Of a stretch of 64,000 bases of DNA, positions 63,421-64,000 are shown piece by piece; the stretch's first letter is position 1; each line of letters opens with the position of its first letter. The DNA lies in contig JARDYH010000003.1 of the NCBI GenBank assembly GCA_029215795.1, positions 68,456,109-68,520,108 of the forward strand, read 5' to 3'. The notes below the pieces were generated by a model. It ran no database searches, was not told where the DNA came from, and worked only from the letters and a program-made list of their open reading frames with translations. This DNA is from Anniella stebbinsi. Taxonomy: Eukaryota > Chordata > Lepidosauria > Squamata > Anniellidae. Both the position numbers and the translations under genes were made by a program.

Positions 63421-64000
63421 TGGACGCAGGGAACTTTAGTATGCATGTGCTCTGAAGTTATTATTATGAAAAAAGGAAAGCAGCTAGAACACAGGCTAGT
63501 GCTAGGCCTGTGAGTTAACTTTTAAACAAATTAAATTCATTTCTTATTTTCCTCTCTTACCCTCACAACAACCCTGCAAGTTAGGGCAGTCCTAGGCATG
63601 TGAAGTAACTTTAAAACAAATTAAATTAGTCCCCCCCCAATGCATGGCCAGGGCCGCCTTGAAGCTGTCACCATGATTTTCCTTGACCCCCACAGAAAAC
63701 AAAAACTACAACTCCCGGCATGCCTTTTGCTGTGGTGCCCAACTTGCCCAATGGGAGTCCCGCTACTGAAGCTCATGGGAAGTGAAGTTTGGCTGAGCCA
63801 TTCCACACTACACTGAGGGAGCTGGCTGGTTGACTCACGGGTAGCTTGGCCATTGCCATCGGTGACAGGCCCAGAGCTGTGACCTCCATCCCTTCTGCTC
63901 CCAATGGTGTCTAGTAACCAAGGCAGCCAGACCAGGCACTCTCTCTTCAGGCCAAGGATGGCGAGCTACTTCCAGATAATGGCCGCCAAAGCCCGATAAG
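63421..64000. other. Unassigned end of window, SINE-like scrap
   Basis: CTTACCCTCACAACAACCCTGCAAGTTAGG near 63557 is a scrap of the MIR-like SINE middle (minus orientation) or its parent LINE. The remainder contains AACTACAACTCCCGGCATGC, a palindromic-family phrase; nothing else recognised. Confidence 0.35.

Noticed and set aside
1..64000. Endogenous retrovirus or LTR element
   Set aside because: No LTR pair, primer-binding site, gag-pol-like frame or integrase motif was seen; all RT coding is non-LTR LINE type.

Overview
The window looks like gene-poor nuclear DNA from a squamate reptile, most likely a lizard. The basis is repeat content: CR1/L3 and L2 LINE tails, a full-length L1, MIR-like tRNA-derived SINEs with an L2-type tail, a second tRNA-headed SINE, RLE-type (R4/Dong-like) LINE scraps, and very many short palindromic hAT-type elements with 8-bp target-site duplications (TSDs). 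I see no host protein-coding exon, tRNA gene, rRNA, CRISPR array or retrovirus. The species cannot be named from sequence alone.

Layout. 1-16 kb: scattered SINEs, LINE 3' ends and palindromic elements, including LINE fragments with reverse-transcriptase C-terminal coding at 4.9-5.6 and 8.6-9.8 kb. 16.7-18.2 kb: a nested block (small palindromic element containing a CpG-rich 1-kb hAT element and a CR1 end). 18-27 kb: CR1, palindromes and AT-rich unassigned DNA. 27.2-33.0 kb: a full-length L1 on the minus strand with both ORFs open (339 and 1278 aa) and a perfect 15-bp TSD, inserted into a hAT MITE. 33-41 kb: MITEs, a SINE split by two insertions, and a hAT element whose end was hit by another MITE. 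41.2-52.1 kb: two collinear ~2.1-kb arms in inverted orientation around a ~6.6-kb spacer. 52-64 kb: further MITEs, a decayed LINE with a GATT-repeat tail, and a CR1 holding nested hAT elements.

The window is best read as a stratigraphy of insertions. One palindromic ~320-bp MITE (termini TAGGSTGACC) occurs seven times; five copies have perfect 8-bp TSDs, one has 7 of 8, and one was later split by the L1. In the left inverted arm a MITE interrupts sequence whose uninterrupted form is still present in the right arm, giving a natural empty site. The L1 looks youngest: perfect TSD, uninterrupted ORFs and poly(A) tail. No cellular pathway or operon-like system is visible; the only genes encoding plausible proteins are those of L1. 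All homology statements are from reading by eye and memory of repeat families, not from searches.
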